A stretch of 64,000 bases of DNA. Source: Streptomyces sp. NRRL B-24484 (GTDB lineage Bacteria; Actinomycetota; Actinomycetes; Streptomycetales; Streptomycetaceae). A program made the position numbers and the translations under genes. The stretch is taken from assembly GCF_000717715.1 (NCBI RefSeq), contig NZ_JOAI01000007.1:1-64000 (forward strand), given 5' to 3'. The notes under the pieces were generated by a model that saw nothing but the letters and a program-made list of their open reading frames with translations, was not told the origin of the DNA and made no database searches. Below, piece by piece: positions 55,286 through 63,742 of the stretch (positions within the stretch are counted from its first letter, which is position 1; each line of letters starts with the position of its first letter).

Positions 55286-55972
55286 ATGGCTTCCGACATT
55301 AACGGACCGCAGTCCGGTTCTGCAATCCCCCCGCACCCCGGCGACGCGCCCGCCCGCCCGGTGGACCTCGAACTGCTCCGCACCCCGCCGCCGGTCGAAC
55401 GCGCCGACGCCGCCCGGAACAGGGCCGCCGTCCTGCAGGCCGCGGCCCGGCTGTTCGCCGAGCACGGCGCGGAAGCCGTCTCCATGGACCAGGTCGCCGC
55501 CGCGGCGGGCGTCGGCAAGGGCACGCTCTTCCGCCGCTTCGGCGACCGGTCCGGACTCGCCGCGGCCCTGCTCGACGCCCGCGAGCGCGACCTCCAGGAG
55601 GCGATCCTGCGCGGGCCCGCACCGCTCGGCCCCGGCCCCGGCGACGGTCCCGACCCGGACCCCGCCGACCGGCTCACCGCCTTCACCGACGCCTACCTCG
55701 ACCACCTGCTGGCCCACCTCGACCTGGTGCGGATGTCCGAGACCGCCGCCCGCGGCGCCCGCTACCGCATCGGCGCCTACCGCTTCTGGCACCGCCACGC
55801 CTCGGTCCTGCTCGCCGGACGCTCCGAGGACCCGGACCACGACGCCCACGCGCTGCTCGCCCCGCTCGCGGCCGAGCACGTCGCCGCACTGCTGCCCGAA
55901 CTCGGCGAGCAGCGGATCCGGGCCGGCGTCCGACGGCTCGCCGCCCGGCTGGCAGCACCCCCGGCCGCCTGA
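55286..55972 (+). CDS. TetR-family repressor
   Basis: A 228-residue TetR protein. After a 45-residue disordered N-terminus, the HTH is RAAVLQAAARLFAEHGAEAV, then SMDQVAAAAGVGKGTLFRRF. The C-terminal domain contains FTDAYLDHLLAHLDLVRMSE and RIGAYRFWHRHASVLLAG. Probably leaderless and autorepressed through the palindrome over its -10. Controls the rhodanese gene in the same way. Confidence 0.92.
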   Translation: MASDINGPQSGSAIPPHPGDAPARPVDLELLRTPPPVERADAARNRAAVLQAAARLFAEHGAEAVSMDQVAAAAGVGKGTLFRRFGDRSGLAAALLDARERDLQEAILRGPAPLGPGPGDGPDPDPADRLTAFTDAYLDHLLAHLDLVRMSETAARGARYRIGAYRFWHRHASVLLAGRSEDPDHDAHALLAPLAAEHVAALLPELGEQRIRAGVRRLAARLAAPPAA

Positions 55973-56105
55973 CCGCCCGGCCTCCGCCTCCTCCGCCGCC
56001 TCCGCCGCCCCGGCGTGGTTGCCCCGGGCTCCCACTGCCGGGCCCGCCGGGGGAGACGACAATGGAACGAGGTCCGGCCGGGCGGTCCGGCACCGTCGTC
56101 CGCCG

Positions 56106-56129
56106 CCGTGACGGCCGTTCTCGTCACGG
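56106..56129 (+). promoter_or_regulatory. inverted repeat in leader of ABC exporter
   Basis: CCGTGAC (56106-56112) and GTCACGG (56123-56129) form a 7-bp inverted repeat with ten bases between, 30 bp upstream of the ATP-binding gene. It may be a regulatory site or an RNA hairpin. Confidence 0.4.
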
Positions 56130-56158
56130 CCGTCGTCGCCACGACTGGGGGCACCCCG

Positions 56159-57154
56159 ATGGGACAGGAAGCCATCAGCGTCGTCGGCCTCAGCAAGCGG
56201 TTCGGTCCGGTGACCGCGCTGGACGGGATCGACTTCGACGTCCCGGCCGGCAGCATCTTCGGCCTGCTCGGGCCCAACGGCGCCGGCAAGACCACCGCGA
56301 TCCGGATCCTCACCACGATCCTGCGGCCCAGCGGCGGCCGGGCCGTCGTCCTCGGCCACGACGTCGTCCGCGAGGCCCCCACCGTCCGCCGGCTCATCGG
56401 CCTGGCCGGCCAGTACGCCGCCGTCGACCCCAACCTCACCGGCCGCGAGAACCTCCGGCTGATCGGGCGCCTCACCCAGCTGCCCCGCGCCCGGATCCGC
56501 CCCCGCGCCGGCGAACTGCTCGACCGCTTCGACCTCGCCGACGTCGGCGACCGCCCCGTCCGCACCTACTCCGGAGGGCTCCGCCGCCGCCTCGACATCG
56601 CCGCCGCGCTCGTCCCCGAGCCGCCCGTCCTCTTCCTCGACGAGCCGACCACCGGGCTCGACCCGCACAGCCGCACCGCCCTGTGGGAGCTGATCCGCGA
56701 ACTCGTCCGCGACGGCACCACCGTCCTGCTCACCACCCAGTACCTGGAGGAGGCCGACCGCCTCGCCGGCCGGGTCGTCGTCGTGAACGAGGGCCGGATC
56801 ATCGCCGACGACACCCCCGCCGCCCTCAAGACCCGGCTCGGCAACACCGTGATCGAGCTCGGCATGGGCGACGAGACCCGCGCCGTCCGGGCCGCCACCC
56901 TCCTCACCGACCGCCTCGGCGAACCGCCCGAGCGCGAGGGAGTGCTGCTCCGGCTGGCCTCCCGGGACGGCTCCCGGCTGCTCCTCGACGTCCTGCACTC
57001 CCTGGACGGCAGCAGCCTCGTCCCGCACACCGTCACCGTCCGCGAGTCGAGCCTCGACGACGTCTTCCTCGCCCTCACCGGCCACCGCACCGGGCCCGAC
57101 CGGTCCGCCGAGGACGGAGCCGGCGACCCGGCCACCCCGGGAGGCACCCCATGA
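56159..57154 (+). CDS. ABC transporter ATP-binding protein (DrrA type)
   Basis: A 331-residue nucleotide-binding subunit of an export ABC system. Walker A GPNGAGKTTAIRIL, Q-loop IGLAGQYAAVDPNLTGRENL, signature YSGGLRRRLDIAAALV, Walker B VLFLDEPTTGLDPHSR and switch His-region LLTTQYLEEADRL are all present. The roughly 110-residue C-terminal extension with VRESSLDDVFLALTG is typical for daunorubicin-exporter DrrA relatives. TGGGGGC before ATG 56159. Overlaps the permease gene by ATGA. Confidence 0.95.
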   Translation: MGQEAISVVGLSKRFGPVTALDGIDFDVPAGSIFGLLGPNGAGKTTAIRILTTILRPSGGRAVVLGHDVVREAPTVRRLIGLAGQYAAVDPNLTGRENLRLIGRLTQLPRARIRPRAGELLDRFDLADVGDRPVRTYSGGLRRRLDIAAALVPEPPVLFLDEPTTGLDPHSRTALWELIRELVRDGTTVLLTTQYLEEADRLAGRVVVVNEGRIIADDTPAALKTRLGNTVIELGMGDETRAVRAATLLTDRLGEPPEREGVLLRLASRDGSRLLLDVLHSLDGSSLVPHTVTVRESSLDDVFLALTGHRTGPDRSAEDGAGDPATPGGTP

Positions 57155-57978
57155 CCGCCACTGCCACCGCCACTGCCACCGCCCCCGGCGCCGGCCGGCT
57201 CGGCGCCCGGATCACCGCACCCGTCCGGGACGGCCTCGCGGTGGCCTGGCGCAACCTCATCGCGCTGCGCCGCGTCCCGCGGCTGCTCGTCTTCTCGACC
57301 GTCCAGCCGCTGGTCTTCGTGCTGATGTTCCGCTACGTCTTCGGCGGCGTGGTCGGACCGGCGCTGCCGCCGGGCGTCGGCTACGTCGACTTCCTGATCC
57401 CCGGCATCTTCGTGCAGACCGCCGTCTTCGGCTCGATGAACACCGCGATCGGGCTGGCCACCGACATGCAGACCGGGCTGATGGAGCGCTTCCGCTCGCT
57501 GCCGATGGCGAGATCGGCCGTCCTCTCCGGCCGCACCACCGCCGACCTGGCGCGGAACGTCTTCGTGGTGGCGCTGATGACCGCCGTCGGCTTCGCCCTG
57601 GGATTCCGGATCCACGCCGGTGTCCCCGCCTTCATCGGCGGCATCCTGCTGGTGCTGGCCTTCGGCTTCGCCATGTCGTGGATCTTCGCGGTGGTCGGCA
57701 TGGCCGTCGGCGACCCGGAGACCGCGCAGGCCGCCGCCTTCCCCGTGCTCGCGCCCCTGGTCTTCGCCTCCTCGGCCTTCGTACCCGTCAGCACCATGCC
57801 CGGCGGGCTGCAGGCCTTCGCCGACCACCAGCCGGTCTCCAAGACCGCGGAGGCCGTCCGCATCCTCGTCCTCGGCGGCCCGGCCACCACAGCCGTCTGG
57901 GAGGCCCTCGCCTGGGACGCCGGCATCGTCGCCGTCTTCGCGCCCCTCGGCGTCTGGCTCTACCGGCGGGCGGTCTAG
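57151..57978 (+). CDS. ABC-2 type permease (DrrB type)
   Basis: A 275-residue membrane subunit with six TM segments: RLLVFSTVQPLVFVLMFRYV, VDFLIPGIFVQTAVFGSMNT, FVVALMTAVGFALGFRI and LAFGFAMSWIFAVVGMAVG among them. The conserved MERFRSLPMARSAVLSGRT loop couples to the ATPase. The first residues are an Ala/Thr dipeptide run from a short tandem repeat in DNA. Forms an exporter with the preceding ATPase; the substrate is unknown. Confidence 0.94.
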   Translation: MTATATATATAPGAGRLGARITAPVRDGLAVAWRNLIALRRVPRLLVFSTVQPLVFVLMFRYVFGGVVGPALPPGVGYVDFLIPGIFVQTAVFGSMNTAIGLATDMQTGLMERFRSLPMARSAVLSGRTTADLARNVFVVALMTAVGFALGFRIHAGVPAFIGGILLVLAFGFAMSWIFAVVGMAVGDPETAQAAAFPVLAPLVFASSAFVPVSTMPGGLQAFADHQPVSKTAEAVRILVLGGPATTAVWEALAWDAGIVAVFAPLGVWLYRRAV

Positions 57979-57987
57979 GCCGTCTCG

Positions 57988-58035
57988 TTCGGATCCTGCC
58001 GGGCACGCGGCGGTGGGCGCCCGCCCGGATCCGAA
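57988..58035 (+). terminator. terminator after ABC exporter
   Basis: TTCGGATCC (57988-57996) pairs with GGATCCGAA (58027-58035), with GGGC/GCCC pairing inside, followed by AGAGA. Confidence 0.6.
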
Positions 58036-58125
58036 AGAGATGACCTGGCAGTCTTCGGGCGAGCCGCGGCCCGGCCGGCCCGGAGGTGCCGCGTGGACGG
58101 GGAACTCCGGGCCGGGCCGGGCGCG

Positions 58126-59154
58126 TCAGGGGCGGTCGCCGGGGGCGTCGACGATCGCGCGGGCCAGGACGGCCGTCTCGGCGATCACGTCGCCGGCCTT
58201 TCCCTGGAGGCCGTCGCGCAGCACGACCCGGCGCTCGCCCAGGAACTCGCCTGTGTTCCGGTCGAAGATCCACTCCACGCGGACGTCCTGCGAGCTCAGG
58301 CCCACCGCGACGCCGTGCCGCCCGGCCGCGTCGACCGAATCCCGGATCACCTCGACGCCCGGGATCTTCGCGGCGGCCCGGTAGAGCGCGGCGGCCACCG
58401 CCGGCGGAGCGATCTGCTCCCCGAGCAGGTCGCCGATGGTGCCGAAGGGCCGCTGGTCCGTCCACCTCTCGCCGTGCGGCTCGGAGTTGAGCAGTGCGAA
58501 CATCTCGTCCGGGTCGGTGGGCAGCCCCGCGAGGTACCGGTAGGTCGGGGAGTGCAGGTTGGGGCTGGGGTTGGTGTCGAGCGGCAGGGTGCCGTCCGGC
58601 GCGGGACCCCCGGGACGGCCCGCCTTCACGTCCGCCGCGTCGACCAGGGTGCGGTCCAGCAGCCGCCCGGGCCGGCTGCCGTCCACCGAGAGCCAGACCT
58701 GCCGCTCGTGGAGTGCGCCCGGGACCGGCCCGTCGGGCGTCTGGTCCGGGTACTTCACCACCGACATCACGTAGACGAACTGGTTGTTCTCGACCTTCCG
58801 GACCGGCCCGCTCGCCGCCACCGCGGCGATCCGGTCGAGCAGCTGCACCGCGGCGGACGGTGTCACCGGCGCCGTCCCGGACGGAGCGGACGACGCCGGC
58901 CCGGCCGTGGGCGCCGTGGGCCCGGCCACGGTCGGCGACCCGCGCCCTGCCGGCTCCTCGCCGGGGGTCAGCACCACGGCCAGCGACAGCGCGCCCGCCA
59001 GGGCGGGCAGTGCCACCCAGCCGAGCCGTCGCCGCCGCGGGCGGACGGGGGCCTCGACGTTCTCCGTGCCGATCTCGTTCATCAGATGATCCCTCAACAG
59101 CTGGCGGCGGTCGGCGGGAAGCGCCGGCCCGTCGTGCTCCGGGATGCCGTTCAT
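58126..59154 (-). CDS. CU044_5270-family membrane-anchored protein
   Basis: A 342-residue protein of the type annotated CU044_5270. A basic cytoplasmic N-terminus (about 45 residues) leads to one TM helix (LGWVALPALAGALSLAVVLT) and an extracytoplasmic domain with FVYVMSVVKYPDQTPDG, QVWLSVDGSRPGRLLDRTLV and VEVIRDSVDAAGRHGVAVGL. Such proteins are typically coded after an ECF sigma factor and may act as anti-sigma or sensor, though the mechanism is unproven. ATG 59154 overlaps the sigma stop by ATGA and has a GGAGGGG site. It also has its own copy of the putative sigma promoter at 59202-59229. Confidence 0.9.
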   Translation of the reverse strand: MNGIPEHDGPALPADRRQLLRDHLMNEIGTENVEAPVRPRRRRLGWVALPALAGALSLAVVLTPGEEPAGRGSPTVAGPTAPTAGPASSAPSGTAPVTPSAAVQLLDRIAAVAASGPVRKVENNQFVYVMSVVKYPDQTPDGPVPGALHERQVWLSVDGSRPGRLLDRTLVDAADVKAGRPGGPAPDGTLPLDTNPSPNLHSPTYRYLAGLPTDPDEMFALLNSEPHGERWTDQRPFGTIGDLLGEQIAPPAVAAALYRAAAKIPGVEVIRDSVDAAGRHGVAVGLSSQDVRVEWIFDRNTGEFLGERRVVLRDGLQGKAGDVIAETAVLARAIVDAPGDRP

Positions 59155-59798
59155 GCGCCCTTCCCCTCCACCGACCGGACCGCTGGGACGCGGTCACCCC
59201 GTACCTGTCCGCTGCGCCCGGCCGGTTCCGTGCCGGCCGGCGACCGCCGGGGCGCCGCCAACTCCTCCTCGGCCAGCCCGCGCAGCCGGGTCCGCGCCCG
59301 GGACAGCCGGGACCGCACGGTGCCGACCGGCACCCCGAGCGCCTCCGCGGCCGCCGCGTAGTCGAGACCGGACCAGACGCAGAGCGTGAACACCTCCCGC
59401 TCGGCGCGCCGCAGCCCGGCCAGCGCCCGCCGGGTCGCCGCCAGCTGGGCGGCGTCGTCGAGCCGGCCCACCAGCTCGTCGGTGAAGTCCGGCACGGCCT
59501 CCCGCTCCGGCAGCCGGGCCATCGCGGCCCGGTGCCGACGCGCGGCCCGGGCGGTGTTGCGCAGCACGTTGGCGGCGATGCCGAACAGCCACGGCCGCAC
59601 GCTGTCGCCCTCCTCCAGCAGCTTGGCGCGCAGCCGCCAGGCCTCCAGGAAGGTCAGCGAGACGACGTCCTCGGCGGCGGCCCAGTCCCCGAGCGTCCGC
59701 AGGGCGTAGCCGTACAGGGCGTCGGCATGGTCATCGAATATCTCCCCGAAGGCGTTCTGGTGCCCGGCGCGCAGCCGGGACCTCAGTGACGGTTCCAC
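59151..59798 (-). CDS. ECF-type RNA polymerase sigma factor
   Basis: A 215-residue ECF sigma factor. Region 2 reads NAFGEIFDDHADALYGYALR, then EDVVSLTFLEAWRLRAKLLE and VRPWLFGIAANVLRN; region 4 reads LRRAEREVFTLCVWSGLDYA, AAAEALGVPVGTVRSRLSRA. A Pro/Arg-rich tail follows region 4. GTG 59798 lies five bases after the candidate -10, so the mRNA is leaderless. Coupled by ATGA to the CU044_5270 gene, which is the probable regulator of its activity. Confidence 0.95.
   Translation of the reverse strand: MEPSLRSRLRAGHQNAFGEIFDDHADALYGYALRTLGDWAAAEDVVSLTFLEAWRLRAKLLEEGDSVRPWLFGIAANVLRNTARAARRHRAAMARLPEREAVPDFTDELVGRLDDAAQLAATRRALAGLRRAEREVFTLCVWSGLDYAAAAEALGVPVGTVRSRLSRARTRLRGLAEEELAAPRRSPAGTEPAGRSGQVRGDRVPAVRSVEGKGA
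59202..59229 (-). promoter_or_regulatory. putative ECF promoter, copy A (internal)
   Basis: Minus strand GGAACC (59229-59224), 16 bp, CAGGTA (59207-59202), inside the 3' end of the sigma gene and 48 bp upstream of the CU044_5270 start. Same spacing and flank as copy B. Confidence 0.6.
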
Positions 59799-59803
59799 AC
59801 CCC

Positions 59804-59831
59804 TACCTGTCCGCTCGCCCGGTGCGGTTCC
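59804..59831 (-). promoter_or_regulatory. putative ECF promoter, copy B (autoregulatory)
   Basis: Minus strand GGAACC (59831-59826), 16 bp, CAGGTA (59809-59804), directly upstream of sigma GTG 59798. The GGAAC core is the classic ECF -35 sequence. Confidence 0.65.
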
Positions 59832-59876
59832 CGGTCGATCTCCGGACGCCCGGCGGGCCCGGTCGAGCGGCGGTGG

Positions 59877-60290
59877 TCACGGCGTGGCCCGCTCCTCCGG
59901 CGCGATCGCGAAGGCCTCGATCTCCACCAGGAAGTCGGGCCGGGCGAGCGCCGCGACCTGCACCGCGGAACTGGCCGGCGCGTGCTCCGGGTCCAGCACC
60001 TCGTCCCAGACCGTGCGGACCGCGGGCAGGTCCGCGATGTCGGCGAGGAAGAAGGTCAGCTTCACCACGTCGCGCCAGCCGGCGCCCGCGGCGGCGAGGC
60101 AGCGCTCCAGGTTGGTGAAGACCTGCCGCACCTGGGCGAGCGGATCTCCCGCGCCGACCAGCTCGCCCTTCTCGTCCAGCGCCACCTGCCCGGCCACCGA
60201 GACGAACCGCCCCCGCCCGCTCACCACGTGGCTGTAGCGGCCGCTCGGCGCGACCCCGGCCGGCTCCATGATCCGGGTGATCTCCGACAT
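59877..60290 (-). CDS. RidA-family (YjgF) enamine/imine deaminase-like protein
   Basis: A 137-residue RidA-fold protein. PSGRYSHVVSGRGRFVSVAG, the middle VRQVFTNLERCLAAAGAGWR, VVKLTFFLADIADLPAVRTV and closing SSAVQVAALARPDFLVEIEA are typical. The catalytic Arg of true RidA (in the motif R-x-A-V) is replaced here by Ser-Ser-Ala-Val, so it belongs to one of the non-RidA subgroups and deaminase activity is doubtful. ATG 60290 with GGGAG upstream. Confidence 0.88.
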   Translation of the reverse strand: MSEITRIMEPAGVAPSGRYSHVVSGRGRFVSVAGQVALDEKGELVGAGDPLAQVRQVFTNLERCLAAAGAGWRDVVKLTFFLADIADLPAVRTVWDEVLDPEHAPASSAVQVAALARPDFLVEIEAFAIAPEERATP

Positions 60291-60466
60291 GGCGTCACTC
60301 CCTTCCGCGGCCGCACACCCTGCACGGCCGTCGTACGACCCCGCCATCCTCGCGGCCGCGGCCCGCCCGCCGACAGCGAATATCGCGGGCACGAACCGCC
60401 GTCGGACGACCCGGTCGGTAGGCTGCACCCCGCCCGGACGGCCGGGCCGGCGGGGAGGCGGGGCGG

Positions 60467-60703
60467 GTGGCGCGAGCGTGGACACGGACGCTGTGGTGGC
60501 GTGCGGCCGTGATGGTGGCCGCTGCGGCAGGGGTGCTCTCCGACGGACCGCTCCTGCAGCGGGTGGTGGTGGGGATCTTCCTGGCCGCGGGCGTGCTCGA
60601 CCCGGCGCTCGGCACGGCCGAGCGGCTGCGTGCCCGACGGGCCGTCGGCTCCCCGGGGCGGGCCCGGGCCGACCGGCGGGACCGTCGAGGTGACGCCTCG
60701 TGA
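60467..60703 (+). CDS. small membrane protein (78 aa) coupled to TPR gene
   Basis: Two hydrophobic segments (LWWRAAVMVAAAAGVLSDGP and VVVGIFLAAGVLDPALG) and a very basic C-terminus (RRAVGSPGRARADRRDRRG). GTG 60467 follows GGGGAGG. The stop overlaps the next start (GTGA), so translation is coupled, and the two proteins probably act together. Family unknown. TAGGCT (60419-60424) upstream may be its -10. Confidence 0.65.
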   Translation: MARAWTRTLWWRAAVMVAAAAGVLSDGPLLQRVVVGIFLAAGVLDPALGTAERLRARRAVGSPGRARADRRDRRGDAS

Positions 60704-61992
60704 AGGCGACCGACCCCGACGACCGGTGGATCCCGTCGTTCCTGGTCGCCCGGTTCGTCGAACTCGGCAGGGCCGAGGAGGTGGCCCGGCGGGCCCGCGG
60801 CGGTGACCGGAACTGCGCGCAGGAGTGGGCACGGATCCTCGGCGGCCAGGACGGCCCCGACCGGCGCGGCGAGGCCCTGGCGGTACTGGAGCCGTACCTC
60901 GCCGCCGGCAGGTGGGAGGCGGTTGCGACGGCCTCCGGGCTGCTGGAGCGGTGGCGCCGGGCGGACGAGGCGATCGCCCTGGTCCGCCCGCACGCCGAGG
61001 CCGGCGGGCGGGACGCCCTGCACCACCTCGGGCGGCTGCTCCTGCGCAGCGGACGGCCCGAGGAGGCCCACGCGCTGCTGCTGCCGCACCTGAAGGACTG
61101 GCACCTCGCCGCCGTCCTGGTGGAGGCCGCGGGAGTACTGGACCGGGACGAGGAGGTCGCCGAGCTGCTGGCCGCCCGGATCGCGGAACCGCACGGCTGC
61201 GGCGACCCGTCGTGCACCCGGCGGACCGTCGAGCCGCTCAACGCCGTGGCCCTGCTGGCCGGTGTGCGCGAGCGGCAGGGGCGGACCGGCGAGGCGGTCG
61301 CCCTGCTCGGCGACAGCAGCGAGCTCGCCGACCTGCTGGCCCGCCACGACCGGCTCGACGAGCTGCGGGAGTTCGCGGCCGCCGAGTACCACGGGTTCGC
61401 CGCCCGGCGGCTCGCCGCAGTGCTGGAGGAACACGGCGACGTGGCGGGAGCGGTCGAGGTCCACCGCTCCCGTCTGGAGAACGGGCGCGGACGGCCCTCG
61501 GACGCGGCGCTGCCCCTCACCGAGCTGCTGGTGCGGCACGGCCGGGGCGAGGAGGCGGTCACGGTGCTGCGGGCCGTGCCGGTGTCCCCGTACGGGCCGG
61601 AGGCGTGGCTGGTCGAGTCGCTGTGCACCCTCTACGCGGACCTGGGCCGCCCCGAGGACGGCCTCGCCCACCTGGACGGGGTGCGGCGCTGCGACGGTCT
61701 CGACGACCGGGGCCACTTCCGGCTGCGCGCCCGGATGCTCGCCGCCTGCGGCCGCCGGGAGCAGGCGATCGAGGAGGCCCGCGCCCGGGACCTGCCCGCC
61801 GAGGACCGCTGGTTCCTCGGCGAGCTGCTGTCCGAGGCCGGACGCGGGGAGGAGGCGCTCGCCGCCGTGGCCCCCGCCGCCGACCTCGACCCCGACACCG
61901 TGGCCTGGCACCTGCTGGCGCTCGGCCGGGTCGACGAGGCCCTGGCGCTCTACCCGTGGCGCGGTGACGGGACTGCTGCCGGCGGCACCTGA
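60700..61992 (+). CDS. TPR-repeat hypothetical protein
   Basis: A 430-residue solenoid of helix pairs: LVARFVELGRAEEVARRARG, ADEAIALVRPHAEAGGRDAL, HHLGRLLLRSGRPEEAHALL, GAVEVHRSRLENGRGRPSDA and others at 30-40 residue intervals. A cysteine cluster (PHGCGDPSCTRRT, residues about 165-178) interrupts the repeats and might bind metal. No enzymatic motif. A scaffold or sensor role is likely; related proteins are common in Streptomyces. GTG 60700 is coupled to the small membrane protein. Confidence 0.8.
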   Translation: MKATDPDDRWIPSFLVARFVELGRAEEVARRARGGDRNCAQEWARILGGQDGPDRRGEALAVLEPYLAAGRWEAVATASGLLERWRRADEAIALVRPHAEAGGRDALHHLGRLLLRSGRPEEAHALLLPHLKDWHLAAVLVEAAGVLDRDEEVAELLAARIAEPHGCGDPSCTRRTVEPLNAVALLAGVRERQGRTGEAVALLGDSSELADLLARHDRLDELREFAAAEYHGFAARRLAAVLEEHGDVAGAVEVHRSRLENGRGRPSDAALPLTELLVRHGRGEEAVTVLRAVPVSPYGPEAWLVESLCTLYADLGRPEDGLAHLDGVRRCDGLDDRGHFRLRARMLAACGRREQAIEEARARDLPAEDRWFLGELLSEAGRGEEALAAVAPAADLDPDTVAWHLLALGRVDEALALYPWRGDGTAAGGT

Positions 61993-62247
61993 TCCACGTG
62001 CGGCGACCTCACCTGGCCGGGAGGGGCGGTGCCGGACCTGCCGGCCGACCGGTTCCGTGCGCCGGACGCGGGCGGCCACGGCGGCCCGCGGGCGGCCGGT
62101 CGCCCGGAGCACACCCTCGGCCCAGGCCGTCGGGTCGCCCTGACGCTCGTACAGCAGGCGTCCCCACAGCCGTCGGAGGTCGGCGTCACGGACGTCGGCG
62201 TCACGGACGTCGGCGTCGCGGACGTCGGCGTCACGGGGATCGGTCAT
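61993..62247 (-). CDS. possible protein with N-terminal DADVR repeat, 3' end unclear
   Basis: From ATG 62247 the minus strand reads MTDPR, then four DADVR/DADLR units coded by a 15-bp tandem repeat, then LRRLWGRLLYERQGDPTAWA and EGVLRATGRPRAAVAARVRR with coding-like bias. After about 62030 the frame stays open but runs antisense through the TPR gene. The gene may be a truncated remnant with its true stop lost. The start has no strong ribosome site. Low certainty. Apart from this, 61993-62476 holds nothing else I can support. Confidence 0.35.
62176..62235. repeat. 15-bp tandem repeat, four units
   Basis: Consensus GACGTCGGCGTCACG occurs at 62176-62190 (GAGGTC variant), 62191-62205, 62206-62220 (one A to G change) and 62221-62235. 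The unit length is a multiple of three, so copy-number change would keep frame on either strand. Confidence 0.9.
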
Positions 62248-62476
62248 CGGGTGATCGTGGCAGGACGGGCCGGTGCCGCCAAGGAGTTTCCGGTGGCCGG
62301 AGGGCGGTCGGACGGATCTCTTCCGGTTCGCCTGCAACCTGATGGGTGGTCAGGAGCGTTCTGCATGGCAGGGACGGTCGAACGCGTGGCCGGTCCGCGG
62401 GCTCGGCCGTCCCCGGCCGGCCCGTACGCAGGGCAGCCGACCCCCCGGCTGCCGCCGAGGAGGAACGAGGAAGACG

Positions 62477-63736
62477 ATGAGAACCTCACGCGGCCTGGCC
62501 GGCCTGTTCGCGGTCGGTGTGGCCGGCGCCGTCACCGTCGCCCTGCTGCCGGGCTCCGACGGCGACCCGGAGTCCCCGCGTCCCGTCCCCGCCGCCGCCG
62601 CGGGCAGCGCCGCGGGCAGCCCCGCGCCGGCCCGGACGCCCGGGCCCTCGCCGTCACCGACCTGGGACGGCGTCGTCCGGTCGATCGGCGACGGCTCCAC
62701 CTCGGACACCGGCCCGCAGCCGAACCGGCCGCCCGTGGCGAAGCTCAAACCCGGTGAGAAGCCGCCGCAGTTCGTCGTCTTCTCCTGGGACGGCGCGCTG
62801 GAGAACGAGGACCACCTGTTCTCCCACTTCCGCAAGGTCGCGCAGGAGAACGACGCCCACATGACGTTCTTCCTCAGCGGCATCTACCTGGTGCCCAACG
62901 CCAAGCGCTCGCTGTACCACCCGCCGCAGCACGACGCGGGCAAGGCGGACATATCCTTCCCCACCGACGCGCACCTCCGGGCGACCCTGGAACAGGTCCG
63001 GCAGGCCTGGTCGGACGGGAACGAGATCGGCACGCACTTCAACGGCCACTTCTGCGGCCCCAAGGGCGGCGGCGACTGGAGCGTCGCCGAATGGCAGAGC
63101 GAGCTGGACCAGGCCCGTTCCTTCGTCACCGACTGGAAGACCAACACCGGCATGAAGGACGTGCCGGCGCTGCCGTTCGACTACACCCGGGAGCTGGTCG
63201 GCGGCCGCGCGCCCTGCCTGGAGGGCCAGACGAACCTGCTCTCCGCCGAGAAGGCCTCCGGGTTCCGGTACGACGCCAGTTCGCCCGGCGAGTTCCAGGT
63301 CTGGCCGGCCAAGAAGGGCGGCATCTGGAACTTCCCGCTGCAGCTGGTCCCGTACCCCGGCAAGTCCACCCAGGTGCTGTCGATGGACTTCAACTTCCTC
63401 GCCAACCAGTCCGGGGAGAGCACCAACGGCGATCCGAAGAAGTACCAGGCCTGGGAGCGGGAGACCCGCGACGGCTACCTCAACGGGTTCGAGCGGGTCT
63501 ACAACGGAAGCCGCGCACCGCTGTTCATCGGCAACCACTTCGAGACCTGGAACGGCGGCATCTACATGCAGGCCATCGAGGACGTGGTGAAGAGCGTCTG
63601 CAAGCGCGAGGGCGTGCGCTGCGTCTCCTTCAAGGAACTCGCCGACTGGCTCGACGCGCAGGACCCGAAGGTGCTCGAACGGCTGCGCGGCCTCGACCCG
63701 GCGCAGCCCGCCGACTGGTCCACCCTGGTCAAGTAG
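62477..63736 (+). CDS. secreted polysaccharide-deacetylase-fold protein
   Basis: A 419-residue exported protein. The signal peptide (LAGLFAVGVAGAVTVALLPG) precedes a 50-residue Pro/Ser/Ala linker. The catalytic fold starts PPQFVVFSWDGALENEDHLF (variant of TFDDG with one Asp), then NDAHMTFFLSGIYLVP and EIGTHFNGHFCGPKGGG (two metal histidines). Later FIGNHFETWNGGIYMQAIED gives a further His. This matches the lipoprotein deacetylase-like group seen in actinobacteria. Likely acts on cell-wall polymers; substrate unproven. ATG 62477 after GAGGAAG. Confidence 0.88.
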   Translation: MRTSRGLAGLFAVGVAGAVTVALLPGSDGDPESPRPVPAAAAGSAAGSPAPARTPGPSPSPTWDGVVRSIGDGSTSDTGPQPNRPPVAKLKPGEKPPQFVVFSWDGALENEDHLFSHFRKVAQENDAHMTFFLSGIYLVPNAKRSLYHPPQHDAGKADISFPTDAHLRATLEQVRQAWSDGNEIGTHFNGHFCGPKGGGDWSVAEWQSELDQARSFVTDWKTNTGMKDVPALPFDYTRELVGGRAPCLEGQTNLLSAEKASGFRYDASSPGEFQVWPAKKGGIWNFPLQLVPYPGKSTQVLSMDFNFLANQSGESTNGDPKKYQAWERETRDGYLNGFERVYNGSRAPLFIGNHFETWNGGIYMQAIEDVVKSVCKREGVRCVSFKELADWLDAQDPKVLERLRGLDPAQPADWSTLVK

Positions 63737-63742
63737 CCGCGC

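Noticed and set aside
57151..57190. Ala/Thr codon repeat at the permease start as a phase-variation tract
   Set aside because: The repeat unit is a multiple of three and only two to three copies long, so slippage would not switch the gene off.
62176..62235. Tandem repeat as a CRISPR array
   Set aside because: Units are contiguous 15-mers without spacers and no cas genes are present.
60295..62337. 680-residue minus-strand frame over the TPR gene
   Set aside because: Only its first 60-70 codons show coding character; the rest is antisense to the TPR-repeat protein.
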